Under the pieces are notes generated by a model, which did not search any database, was not told the DNA's origin, and saw only the letters and a program-made list of their open reading frames with translations. 64,000 nt of DNA from the NCBI RefSeq assembly GCF_001315015.1, contig NZ_CP012917.1, forward strand, positions 469,501 to 533,500, in the 5' to 3' direction. The stretch is from Azospirillum brasilense (GTDB lineage: Bacteria > Pseudomonadota > Alphaproteobacteria > Azospirillales > Azospirillaceae). Shown here in pieces: positions 40,472 through 48,632 of the stretch (its first letter is position 1; every line of letters starts with the position of its first letter). Made by a program: the position numbers and the translations under genes.

Positions 40472-41664
40472 TGCCCTCACCCGATCCCGCCGGCCCATCC
40501 GCGTGCAGCCCGCGCACGCTGGAGCTGCTGCGCGACCTGATCGCCTTCGACACGACCAGCCGCAACTCCAACCTCGACCTGATCCACTACATCCGCGACC
40601 ATCTCGCGGCGCTGGGCGTGTCCAGCACGCTGGTGTTCAACGAGGAACGGACCAAGGCCAACCTCTACGCCACCATCGGTCCGATGGATCGCGGCGGCGT
40701 CTGCCTGTCGGGCCACACCGACGTGGTGCCGGTGGACGACCAGGACTGGTCCAGCGATCCCTTCACCCTGACGGAGCGCGACGGCAAGCTGTTCGGGCGC
40801 GGCACCGCGGACATGAAGGGCTTCATCGCGGCGGCGCTGGCCATGGCGCCGGACTTCCTGGCCGCCAACCTGACGACGCCGGTCCATTACGCTTTCTCCT
40901 ACGACGAGGAGTTGGGTTGCCTCGGCGTGCCCGGCCTGCTGACCCAGCTCGCCGGGATGGCGGTGAAGCCGCGCCTGTGCGTCGTCGGCGAGCCGACGCG
41001 GATGCGGGTGATCGTCGGCCACAAGGGCAAGGTGGCGCTGCGTTGCCGCGTCCACGGCCACGCCTGCCACTCCTCGCTCGCCCCGCAGGGGGTGAACGCC
41101 GTGGAGTACGCGGCGGAGCTGGTGTCCTTCCTGCGCGGCATGGGCCGCCGCTTCGCCGAGCAGGGGCCGTTCGATTACGATTACGACGTGCCCTACACCA
41201 CGGTGCACACCGGGGTGATGGAGGGCGGCACGGCCCGCAACATCGTCCCCTCCGACGCCTCCTTCGAGTTCGAGATCCGGCATCTCGCCGACCACCCGGT
41301 GGCGCCGATGCTGAAGGAGCTGCGGGACTTCGCCAAGACGCTGGAGCCGGAGATGCGCGCCGTCCGTCCGGACGCGGGATTCTCCTGGGAAACCCTGTCG
41401 GACAGCCCGGCGCTCGACACCCCGCCGGAGTCGGAGGAGGTGACGCTGGTCAAGAACCTCGCGGAGCAGAACGGCCATGGCAAGGTGGCCTTCGGCACGG
41501 AGGGCGCGCTGTTCACCAGCATCGCCAACATCCCCGCCGTGGTCTGCGGCCCCGGCGACATCGAGCAGGCCCACAAGCCCGACGAGTATGTGGAGCTGAG
41601 CGAACTCGCCCGCGCCGAGCGCTTCCTGCACCGTCTGAGGGATGCCGCGAAAAAGGGCCTGTAA
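40468..41664 (+). CDS. argE: ArgE-type M20 deacetylase (acetylornithine deacetylase family)
   Basis: A 398-residue zinc metallohydrolase. Metal ligands and catalysis: H83 in SGHTDVVPV, D115 in GRGTADMKG, E147-E148 in YDEELGCLG, and EPTRMRVIVGHKG; the C-terminal histidine lies in EQAHKPDEYV. It overlaps the DppF-type stop by 4 bases, so it is translated with the transporter. It could deacylate an imported N-acyl amino acid rather than serve arginine synthesis, since no arg genes are nearby. The symbol reflects family membership, not proven substrate. Confidence 0.85.
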
Positions 41665-41671
41665 CGCAGAA

Positions 41672-41703
41672 GGGCCGGAGCGTTGCCGCTCCGGCCCCCT
41701 TTT
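41672..41703 (+). terminator. Intrinsic terminator of the ABC-deacetylase operon
   Basis: A perfect 11-bp stem GGGCCGGAGCG/CGCTCCGGCCC with a TTGC loop, followed by CC and TTTT at 41700-41703, eight bases beyond the deacetylase stop. Confidence 0.92.
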
Positions 41704-41734
41704 CAATTGTCCCTGGACCGTTGCGCTTCGCCGG

Positions 41735-41992
41735 TCAGTGGACCTCCACGCTGACGATGGCCGGCAGGGTGCGCAGGAAATCGACACCCGTGTCGGTCGC
41801 CTCGACGACGAGGTGGCCGCAGCGGTCGTGCCCGCGCAGGCGGGCCTCCGCGCCCATGCCGGCGGTGCGCAGCGCCTCCGACAGAACGGACACCGCGGTG
41901 CGGACCCAGGCCCGATGCTCGGCCAGACTCTTGTACGCCGTTGCTTCCGAGTGATTCAGGGTAACGGTAAAGGTGTGCAGCTCGATGGTCAT
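41735..41992 (-). CDS. Small hypothetical protein
   Basis: An 85-residue soluble protein with one cysteine. It begins with a beta-strand-like segment (MTIELHTFTVTLNH), then a helix (ATAYKSLAEHRAWVRTAVSVLSEALRTAG) and another beta-rich end (GHLVVEATDTGVDFLRTLPAIVSVEVH), which suggests a small alpha/beta domain. GGAGC lies eight bases before the ATG at 41992. Monocistronic and convergent with the ABC operon. No family was recognised. Confidence 0.6.
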   Translation of the reverse strand: MTIELHTFTVTLNHSEATAYKSLAEHRAWVRTAVSVLSEALRTAGMGAEARLRGHDRCGHLVVEATDTGVDFLRTLPAIVSVEVH

Positions 41993-42328
41993 AAGAGCTC
42001 CGGAATGAACCGATTGTTCTGGGACAAGCTCAGTGTTTGACGCTGTTCGAGCATCCGCTCCGCCCCAACCGGACGGTGTGTGAAAACAAGCTGGAAAGGG
42101 ACGTGCGGACACTTGCCGGTTGGCGGATTGAATCCGGGGATCAGCCGATCGGCGAAAAGGGTCCCTTTCGATTTGGGGAGCAAACAAACCGCAGTGTAAT
42201 CGAAACCGGCGGCCAATGCTTGTGATATCGTGGGAACGCTGCTCTGCGCCAAGAGCGTTCACGGGACGCAAAAGGGGTAGCCACGGCCCGGCCACCCCGC
42301 AGCACGTCACGGCCCCGCCGGACCGCCC
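41993..42328. other. 336-base intergenic region
   Basis: This gap lies upstream of the 85-residue gene and downstream of the SDR gene, both on the minus strand. The SDR terminator occupies 42270-42298. A second imperfect hairpin (GAACG..CTCT with AGAG-CGTTC) lies at about 42234-42260. The remainder, including the presumed promoter of the small gene, shows no recognisable element or coding frame. Confidence 0.5.
42270..42298 (-). terminator. Intrinsic terminator of the SDR gene
   Basis: On the minus strand a 9-bp stem GGGGTGGCC/GGCTACCCC (one G-U) with a 7-base loop is followed by TTTT (42273-42270). It lies 31 bases beyond the SDR stop. Confidence 0.8.
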
Positions 42329-43156
42329 TCAATCCAGGAAGATGTCCGGCGCCAGCGGGGCGCCCGGCTTGACCGCGTAGGGCTCCAGGTCGGTGACGCC
42401 CTCCTCCGCCAGCACCTCGTCGTCGATGAAGAAGTGTCCGGTGCAGGTCCTGGCGTCGCGGGTCAGGATGGCGTGGGCGGCGTCGGCCAGGATCTCCGGC
42501 TTGCGGCAGTTGTCGAACTCGGCGGCGCCCTTCAGCATGGCGATGGCCGCCGTGCCGATGATCGTGCGCGGCCACAGGGAGTTCACCCCCACCTTGCCGC
42601 GGAACTCCGCGCTCATGCCCAGCGTGCACAGGCTCATCGCGTATTTGGCGATGGTATAAGCGGTGTGGTGCTGGAACCAGCGCGGATTCAGGTTCAGCGG
42701 CGGCGACAGGGTCAGGATGTGCGGGTTCTCGGCCTTCAGCAGATGCGGCAGGCAGGCCTGGGAGCAGGCGAAGGTGCCCCGCCCGTTGACCCCCATCATC
42801 AGGTCCCAGCGCTTCAGCGGCGTGTCCAGCGTGCCGGTCAGGCTGATTGCGCTGGCGTTGTTGACCAGGATGTCGATGCCGCCGAAGGTGTCCACCGTGC
42901 GGGCCACCGCCTCGGCCACCTGCGCGTCGTCGCGGATGTCGCAGAGGATCGGCAGAGCCTTGCCACCGGCGGCCTCGACCTCCTCCGCGGCGGAGAAGAT
43001 GGTGCCGGGCAGCTTTGGGTGCGGCTCCGACGTCTTGGCGGCGATGACGACGTTGGCGCCGTCGCGGGCGGCGCGCAGCGCGATGGCCTTGCCGATGCCC
43101 CGGCTGGCGCCGGTGATGAACAGGGTCTTGCCCTTCAGCGTGCGCGTGTCCGTCAT
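42329..43156 (-). CDS. Short-chain dehydrogenase/reductase (HSDL2-like)
   Basis: A 275-residue SDR. Cofactor motif TGASRGIG (15-22), NNAS (99-102) and the catalytic S151, Y167 and K171 (YTIAK) are present. The LKGKTLFITGASRGIGKAIALRAARDGANVVIAAKTSEPHPKLPGTI stretch resembles the hydroxysteroid dehydrogenase-like 2 subgroup, whose substrates are poorly known. The ATG at 43156 has GGGAGGGAAG upstream. It is divergent from the exported hypothetical protein at 43325. Physiological substrate unknown. Confidence 0.9.
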   Translation of the reverse strand: MTDTRTLKGKTLFITGASRGIGKAIALRAARDGANVVIAAKTSEPHPKLPGTIFSAAEEVEAAGGKALPILCDIRDDAQVAEAVARTVDTFGGIDILVNNASAISLTGTLDTPLKRWDLMMGVNGRGTFACSQACLPHLLKAENPHILTLSPPLNLNPRWFQHHTAYTIAKYAMSLCTLGMSAEFRGKVGVNSLWPRTIIGTAAIAMLKGAAEFDNCRKPEILADAAHAILTRDARTCTGHFFIDDEVLAEEGVTDLEPYAVKPGAPLAPDIFLD

Positions 43157-43324
43157 GTCGCTTCCCTCCCCATGGTTCTTCCGCCGCAGTTGGCCGGTTG
43201 CCGGCGATGCTATCACACATTCCCCGCGGCCCGTCCAGACGCGCGCGTCATTCAATTGACCTATGCGTCAATACACCATCCCGTCTAGACTGCGCTTGCC
43301 CCTCTCGTTCGGGAGTTCCGGCCG

Positions 43325-44071
43325 GTGCGCCGTCACATCCTCGCCCTCGCGCTGATCCTCGGCGCCTCGCCCGCCTTCGCGCAGGTGGTGGCGCAGCACC
43401 TGTTCTTCGAGGCCGTGCCTGCGGCCTCCCCGCCCAACACGTCCTACGAGGCGCGGCAACGCCTGACCGAGCGCGCCCGGACCGACCTGCTGCCCGCCAT
43501 TCTGGATTCCACCGGCCTGGATGGAGCGGGCGCGGTCACCGACCTGCGAATGGGCGGTTACCGGCTCCGGACCAACCCGTCGCTCCACCTGACCTTGCGG
43601 CTGGAGGACGGCCCCGCCGATCGGCTGGCCGGGGCCATCGCCTGGAGCCTCGAACAGGACAGCGTCCTGGTGGCCGATTTCGACAGCGCCGACGGCGCCA
43701 CCGGCTATGCCCTGGTCCGCTTTCCCGCTGGCAGCCTGACGCCGGACCGCGCCCAGCGCTTCTTCCTCGCCGCCGCGGCGGAGCATGAGGGGCTCGGCGG
43801 CGGCTACACCGCCTTCGGCGACACGCTGCTGTTCCTGAATCTACGCGGCGACGACGGAACGCCCTACAGCGGTCTCCCCGACGAGGCCTTCGCGGAGTTT
43901 CTGAGCCGTGCCGTCGCGGCCTTCCCCGGTGCGGCCCTGACCGCGACCGGACGCGCCGACGCGCGGCTCATCCTCCAGCCGCCCCAGCCCGACAGCCCTG
44001 CCCTCGCCCCGCTGCGGGCACGTCACGCGGCGCTGGTGTCCGAAATCCTGACCGCCGAGCCCGCCCGATGA
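43325..44071 (+). CDS. Exported hypothetical protein translationally coupled to a BMP-type binding protein
   Basis: A 248-residue protein with a signal peptide (RRHILALALILGASPAFAQ, cleavage near residue 19). The start is GTG. The mature part is alpha/beta, with no membrane span and no cysteine. It overlaps the next gene by 4 bases (ATGA), so the two are translated together; this suggests a joint envelope function. No family was recognised. Confidence 0.7.
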   Translation: MRRHILALALILGASPAFAQVVAQHLFFEAVPAASPPNTSYEARQRLTERARTDLLPAILDSTGLDGAGAVTDLRMGGYRLRTNPSLHLTLRLEDGPADRLAGAIAWSLEQDSVLVADFDSADGATGYALVRFPAGSLTPDRAQRFFLAAAAEHEGLGGGYTAFGDTLLFLNLRGDDGTPYSGLPDEAFAEFLSRAVAAFPGAALTATGRADARLILQPPQPDSPALAPLRARHAALVSEILTAEPAR

Positions 44072-45060
44072 CGACCCATCTCTCCCGCCGTTGCGTCCTG
44101 GCGTTGGGCGCCGCCGGCCTCGCCACGCTGGCCGCTCCGGCGCGGGCGCAGGACTTCGCGCCCGGGCTGCTCTATGCGGTCGGGCAGAAGTTCGACAAGA
44201 GCTTCAACGAGGGCGCCTTCACCGGGGCGGAGCGGTTCAAGGAGGCCACCGGGGTCGCCTACCGCGACTATCTGCCCGCCAGCACGGCGCAGTTCGATCA
44301 GGCGGTGGCCGCCCTGCTGCGCCGCGGTGTGACCGACCTCGCGCTGATCGGCTTCTACTACGCCGCTCCGCTGGCCAGCCTCGCGCCGAGGCACCCCGCC
44401 GTCCGCTTCACCCTGGTCGATGCGGTGGTGGAAGCGCCGAACGTCCAGTCCGTGACCTTCAAGGAGCAGGAGGGGTCCTTCCTCGTCGGCATGCTGGCGG
44501 CCATGGCCTCGCGGACGGGCACCGTCGGCTTCATCGGGGCGCTGGACATCCCGCTGATCCGCAAATTCATCGCCGGCTTCCAGCAGGGCGCCCGCCACGC
44601 CCGCCCGGACATCGGCCTGCTGGTCAATTTCGTCGGCACCACCCCCGCCGCCTTCAACGACCCGACCACCGGGGCCGAGGTGGCGAAGGCCCAGTTCCAG
44701 CGCGGCGCCGATGTGGTGTTCGCCGGGGCCGGCGTGTCCAACTTCGGCATCTTCGCGGCGGCCAAGGACGGCGGGCGCCTCGCCATCGGGGTGGACAGCA
44801 ACCAGAATCACCTCTACCCCGGCACCATCCTGACCTCGATGCTGAAACGGGTGGATCTGGCGGTGGAGCGCGCCTTCGGGGAGGGGCGCAGCGGCGCCTG
44901 GGCCCCCGGCCCGCGCGCCCTGGGATTGGCCGAGCGCGGCGTCGATTACGCGCTGGACGACAACAACCGCGCGCTGGTCACCCCCGCCATGAGGGACCGG
45001 TTGGAGGAGGCGCGCGAGGGCATCATCCGGGGCCGCATCCGGGTGGCGGACGCCTCGTAG
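44068..45060 (+). CDS. BMP/PnrA-family substrate-binding protein (orphan)
   Basis: A 330-residue periplasmic binding protein with a signal peptide that has Tat-like character (SRRCVLALGAAGLATLAAPARA). Mature motifs of the basic membrane protein family: VGQKFDKSFNEGAFTGAERFKEATG, ALIGFYYAAPLASLAPRHP, GSFLVGMLAAMASRTGTVGFIGALDIPLIRKFIAGFQQGAR and GVDSNQNHLYPGTILTSMLKRVD. Relatives bind nucleosides or purines for ABC importers, but no permease or ATPase gene is nearby. It ends 6 bases from the convergent pentapeptide gene. Confidence 0.88.
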   Translation: MTTHLSRRCVLALGAAGLATLAAPARAQDFAPGLLYAVGQKFDKSFNEGAFTGAERFKEATGVAYRDYLPASTAQFDQAVAALLRRGVTDLALIGFYYAAPLASLAPRHPAVRFTLVDAVVEAPNVQSVTFKEQEGSFLVGMLAAMASRTGTVGFIGALDIPLIRKFIAGFQQGARHARPDIGLLVNFVGTTPAAFNDPTTGAEVAKAQFQRGADVVFAGAGVSNFGIFAAAKDGGRLAIGVDSNQNHLYPGTILTSMLKRVDLAVERAFGEGRSGAWAPGPRALGLAERGVDYALDDNNRALVTPAMRDRLEEAREGIIRGRIRVADAS

Positions 45061-45066
45061 CCACCC

Positions 45067-46296
45067 TCAAGCGTATTGCGGTTCGACTCCGACGGCGAAG
45101 CTCAGGTCGGCGCCGCGCAGGGTCTCCGTGGTGGCGCGGATGCGCGTCAGGTCGGTGCCGTGCAGGATCGCGCGGGCGAGGCTGGTGTCGCGCAGATCGG
45201 CGCCGGTCAGGCTGGCCTCGGCGAGGTTGGTCGGCCACAGGCGGCTGCCGTCCCCGGCCAGATCCACCGGGCGCAGCCGCGCCCGCCACAGCTTGGCCCC
45301 CGCCAGATTGGCGCCGCGCAGGTTGCAGCCGGACAGGTCGGCGCTGGTGAAGTCCGCCTCGCGCAGGTCGCAGTAGGACAGGTCCGCCATCACCAGCTTC
45401 GCCCCGGAGAAATCCGCCCCGCGCAGCCCGCAGAAGCGCATCACGCTACCGGCCAGGAGCTGGTTGGCGAAGTTGTAGCCGCGCAGGTCGACGCGCTGCA
45501 TTTCCAGCCGCTGCCCGGCGGCGGCGTTGCGCTCGACCCAGAGCTGGTGGGCGGAAATGCTGTCGGCCATCCGCCCGGCGAGGCTGACCAGCCCGGTGCC
45601 GTCGACGTCGATGCCGCGCCGCTCCAGCGTCTGACGCAGTTCGTCGTCCAGCCGGGCGCCGCACAGGAGGGCGCCTTGCATTTCCACCCGCTCCATCACC
45701 GCGCCGATCAGATTGGCGCCGATCAGGATCGTTCCGGTCATGTCACTGCCGGAAAAGGTCGCGCCGCAGAGATCGCAGCCGGAAAAGTCGCATTGCGCCA
45801 GACGCGCGTCGGACAGGATGGCGCGGGCCATCTTGGACCCGATGAAGGTGGTGCTGCCGTCGGCGTTGCCCGCCGGCTTGCGTTCGTCCGCGCCCAGCAT
45901 CATGCCCTTGCGCAGGTCGGCGCCGCGCAGGTTTGCCTCCTCCATCAAGGCGCCCTCCACCCGCGCGCCGCGCAGGTCGGCACCCTCCAGCGACGCGCCG
46001 GTGAGATCAGCCTTGGACAGATCGGCGCCGAACAGGTCGGTGCGCGACAGAACGGCCCCCGACAGCCGGGCGCTGTTCAGGTTCGCCCCGCTGAGCTTGG
46101 CGCCGCTGAGGTTGATGCGGCGCAGCCCAAGGCCCGACAGGTTGTGGAAGCTGAGGTCGGCGCAGCGCCCCTTCATGCTGGGGTCACGCGTCAGCCATTG
46201 CTGATGCTTGACCAGCGCGTTGCGGATCGCCCTCAGATATCGCTCTTCCACGTGCGACGCCTCCGCGCCGTCCAGCCGTTTCCGCCGGCACCACAC
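45067..46296 (-). CDS. Pentapeptide-repeat protein
   Basis: A 409-residue protein built from two long runs of A(D/N)LXX repeats forming right-handed quadrilateral beta helices: about 45-215 and about 260-400. Between them (about 215-260) is a nonrepetitive insert (DELRQTLERRGIDVDGTGLVSLAGRMADSISAHQLWVERNAAAG). An alpha-helical N-terminus (VEERYLRAIRNALVKHQQWLTRDP) precedes the repeats. No signal peptide. Such proteins may mimic DNA or act as protein scaffolds (Qnr, MfpA), but the target here is unknown. A start several codons later is possible. Confidence 0.88.
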   Translation of the reverse strand: MWCRRKRLDGAEASHVEERYLRAIRNALVKHQQWLTRDPSMKGRCADLSFHNLSGLGLRRINLSGAKLSGANLNSARLSGAVLSRTDLFGADLSKADLTGASLEGADLRGARVEGALMEEANLRGADLRKGMMLGADERKPAGNADGSTTFIGSKMARAILSDARLAQCDFSGCDLCGATFSGSDMTGTILIGANLIGAVMERVEMQGALLCGARLDDELRQTLERRGIDVDGTGLVSLAGRMADSISAHQLWVERNAAAGQRLEMQRVDLRGYNFANQLLAGSVMRFCGLRGADFSGAKLVMADLSYCDLREADFTSADLSGCNLRGANLAGAKLWRARLRPVDLAGDGSRLWPTNLAEASLTGADLRDTSLARAILHGTDLTRIRATTETLRGADLSFAVGVEPQYA

Positions 46297-46380
46297 GCCG
46301 GTTGAACGATCGGGACCCTTGCCACGCTGGGATGTTACCAGAGCCGCCTGGAAAAAGCGAAAGCGCTGATTTGTTTCGCC

Positions 46381-47133
46381 TCAGCGCAGCGTGTCGGACA
46401 GCAGTGCGCCGCGCGAGGCCATCATGTAAAGCCCCATGTGGTGCGCCGGCTCCTGCGGGTGGGCCGCCGTCTCCGGAAGGCCGAGGCCCCGCGCCGTCTC
46501 CTCCGGCAGGTCGTAGGTGGCGCAGCCCGGCTCGTAGACCACCACGTCCTTCAGCGTCGGCATCATGCCGTGGTTGCGCGCGGACAGCAGGGTCAGGACG
46601 AAGTCCATCACGCACACGTCGGTGCAGATGCCGACGGTGACGACCGACACCAGACGGTTGCCGTTGACCCAGTCCACCAGCCGGTTGCGCCCGGCCTTGC
46701 CATCCGCGCCCAGTTCGGTCGCGCCGATGAAGAAGTTGATGCAATCCTTGGCGATCAGGGTCGCCGACGGCTCCGACTCGAGCCAGGCCAGTTCGGACAC
46801 CAGCTCGTCATGGCCGGTGCCGATCAGGCAGTGCGGGGGATAGGGCGGTTCCGGGTTGTCCGGGTCGTGGCGGTCCAGCGAGACGCAGATCGGCCAGCCG
46901 GCCCCGGCGAAGCGGCGGGCCAGACGGTCCGTCTCGGCGATCATGCGGTCGACCTGGGCGTTCGGCACCGCCGGGGCGAGCGGACCGCAACCGACGGCGG
47001 CGAACCCCTTCACCTCGTCGATGATCACCAGCCCGGTGCCTCCGGCGGGCATCGCGTAATCGCCGAGCGCCACCGGAAAGGTGCGGCGGATGGTGTCCAG
47101 CGCCTCGTCGCTGCGAGTCATCAGGTCCAGCAT
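46381..47133 (-). CDS. Isochorismatase-fold cysteine hydrolase (nicotinamidase-like)
   Basis: A 250-residue cysteine hydrolase. The catalytic triad is visible as D39 (LVIIDEVKG), K129 (TLIAKDCINFF) and C174 (GICTDVCVMDF), with SLDRHDPDNPEPPYPPHC as the metal or substrate region. Closest in style to plant-type nicotinamidases, so release of nicotinate from nicotinamide is a fair guess. An ATG 15 bases upstream (47148) is in frame, but those bases contain the GGGAGGA ribosome-binding sequence for the ATG at 47133, which is therefore chosen. Confidence 0.85.
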   Translation of the reverse strand: MLDLMTRSDEALDTIRRTFPVALGDYAMPAGGTGLVIIDEVKGFAAVGCGPLAPAVPNAQVDRMIAETDRLARRFAGAGWPICVSLDRHDPDNPEPPYPPHCLIGTGHDELVSELAWLESEPSATLIAKDCINFFIGATELGADGKAGRNRLVDWVNGNRLVSVVTVGICTDVCVMDFVLTLLSARNHGMMPTLKDVVVYEPGCATYDLPEETARGLGLPETAAHPQEPAHHMGLYMMASRGALLSDTLR

Positions 47134-47412
47134 GGGTCCTCCCTTCAATCGGTGGAAATGTCAGTCCTGTGACCAGGGGTGCGCAACATTTCAGGACTGT
47201 GTCCAAGCACTGCGACATTCTGGCCGAACGCTTGCGCATGGGTCCGAAAAGATCAATGGAATTCAGCCTGATCGACCGTTTGTTGCAACCGCGCGACATA
47301 TTCCTGTCTGCATGCGGCGGGCCGTGCGACGGAATACCGCGGTGCCAAGTCGTGGCTCCCGGTCCTCAATAAAGGAGACGCGAAGCTTCCGCCGCAACCA
47401 TAAGGTACACCA

Positions 47413-47973
47413 ATGGTTCTATCGGCCGAGTTCCTGGGCATGCTTCTGCTGGTCACCAGCGCCGCGGCGCTCGGCCTGTCCATCGTCATCGACGTCGGGC
47501 AGATCACGTCGGAGAAGGCGCGCCAGACCATGATGATGCGCCAGCACGACCGGAAGAAAACGGCGCTGGGTGAATGGACCCGCAAGCTGGAGCAGCGGCG
47601 GGAGGAAATGACCGCCTTCCAGGCCCGCACCACCGAATGCAACGGGCGACGGCAGAAGGCGCTGTCGGAGATCCGGGCGCTGGAACTGACCAAGGTGGAG
47701 TTCGTCCATGAGCTGGGCGACGGTGAGGAGGCCGGTTGTTTCTGGGCCCGGCTGACCGTTCAGGACGAGTTCCCCGCCATCGAACGGCGCGACGTGATCT
47801 TCGCCCGCCAGATCTGGAGCTACCCCAACGTGGCCCATGTCTGGACCTATTCCGTCGAGCAGGCGGCGGCGATGGCGCGCGTCTCCTTCACTGTGAAGAA
47901 CGGCGTCCTGCCGACCATGGTCGTCCCGCTCGCCCAAGCGCCCGACCCCGACGCGGAAGGAGCGGCGGCATGA
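47413..47973 (+). CDS. Membrane-anchored coiled-coil protein, first of a pair
   Basis: A 186-residue protein: one N-terminal membrane helix (about 4-27), a Lys/Arg/Glu/Gln-rich coiled coil (about 35-95: KARQTMMMRQHDRKKTALGE and KLEQRREEMTAFQAR), then a beta-rich domain (about 98-180: GCFWARLTVQDEFPAIERRDVIFARQIWSY). It overlaps the next gene by 4 bases; the two proteins have the same layout. AAGG lies upstream. No family was recognised. The soluble domain probably faces the cytoplasm or periplasm depending on an uncertain topology. Confidence 0.7.
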   Translation: MVLSAEFLGMLLLVTSAAALGLSIVIDVGQITSEKARQTMMMRQHDRKKTALGEWTRKLEQRREEMTAFQARTTECNGRRQKALSEIRALELTKVEFVHELGDGEEAGCFWARLTVQDEFPAIERRDVIFARQIWSYPNVAHVWTYSVEQAAAMARVSFTVKNGVLPTMVVPLAQAPDPDAEGAAA

Positions 47974-48578
47974 CCGGCATGATGCTCTATCTCAGCCTTG
48001 GGCTGATGGTGCTGACGGTGCTGTCCAACCGCTACTGGCGGCGGCAGCTGGAAGGTCTGCGGCAGGGCCAGCTGCGCATCCGCGAGAAGATGGAGGAGGT
48101 TGGGAAGGACGTGGAGGACATCGCCACCGCCTATTCCCAGGCCACCCAGAAGCACGCCGAGGCCGAGAAGCGCGCCCAGAAGGCGGAGCAGGACATGCAG
48201 GCCGCCCTGAACGAACTGGAGGCGAGGCAGACCGCGCCGGTCGTGCGCTATCACGTGTTCGACCGCTCCGAACCCCGCCCGGGCCGGTTCTGGGAAGCCG
48301 CGGTGCGTCATGTGCCGAGCGACGCCACCGTGATGACCGGCCAACGCGGCTGGCTGGGCATCCGCCGCTGTCTCCTGACCGCCGAAACGGAACGGGAGGT
48401 GCGCGAGCGCGTCAGCGCCCGCTACCCGCGCAAGGCCGGATTCCAGGTGTTGGAGGTGGTGCCCTGCCGGGTTGCCGGCCTGTCGGTGAACCGCATCCCC
48501 GAACTCAGCACCTTCCGCCGCTCCGCCCCGCCGGAGGAAGCCGCACGGCCTCCCCGTCGGGCCGCCGGCGGCCGCTGA
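47970..48578 (+). CDS. Membrane-anchored coiled-coil protein, second of a pair
   Basis: A 202-residue protein with an N-terminal membrane helix (about 3-20), a coiled coil (about 25-88: LRIREKMEEVGKDVEDIATA and QKHAEAEKRAQKAEQDMQAA), a globular part (about 92-180, with RYHVFDRSEPRPGRFWEAAVRHVPSD and GQRGWLGIRRCLLTAETEREVRERVSARYP) and a basic Pro/Arg tail. Its ATG lies inside the upstream stop, so synthesis is coupled and a hetero-oligomer through the coiled coils is likely. Function unknown. Convergent with galU across a hairpin. Confidence 0.7.
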   Translation: MTGMMLYLSLGLMVLTVLSNRYWRRQLEGLRQGQLRIREKMEEVGKDVEDIATAYSQATQKHAEAEKRAQKAEQDMQAALNELEARQTAPVVRYHVFDRSEPRPGRFWEAAVRHVPSDATVMTGQRGWLGIRRCLLTAETEREVRERVSARYPRKAGFQVLEVVPCRVAGLSVNRIPELSTFRRSAPPEEAARPPRRAAGGR

Positions 48579-48586
48579 CGAGCTTC

Positions 48587-48626
48587 CGGCCCGCGGGAAA
48601 AGGACGGCGCCCCTCCCCGCGGGCCG
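48587..48626. terminator. Hairpin between convergent genes
   Basis: CGGCCCGCGG (48587-48596) pairs perfectly with CCGCGGGCCG (48617-48626) around a 20-base loop. It occupies the 54-base gap between the coiled-coil operon and galU and may stop both transcripts, although T tracts are weak. Confidence 0.5.
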
Positions 48627-48632
48627 TCCGCG

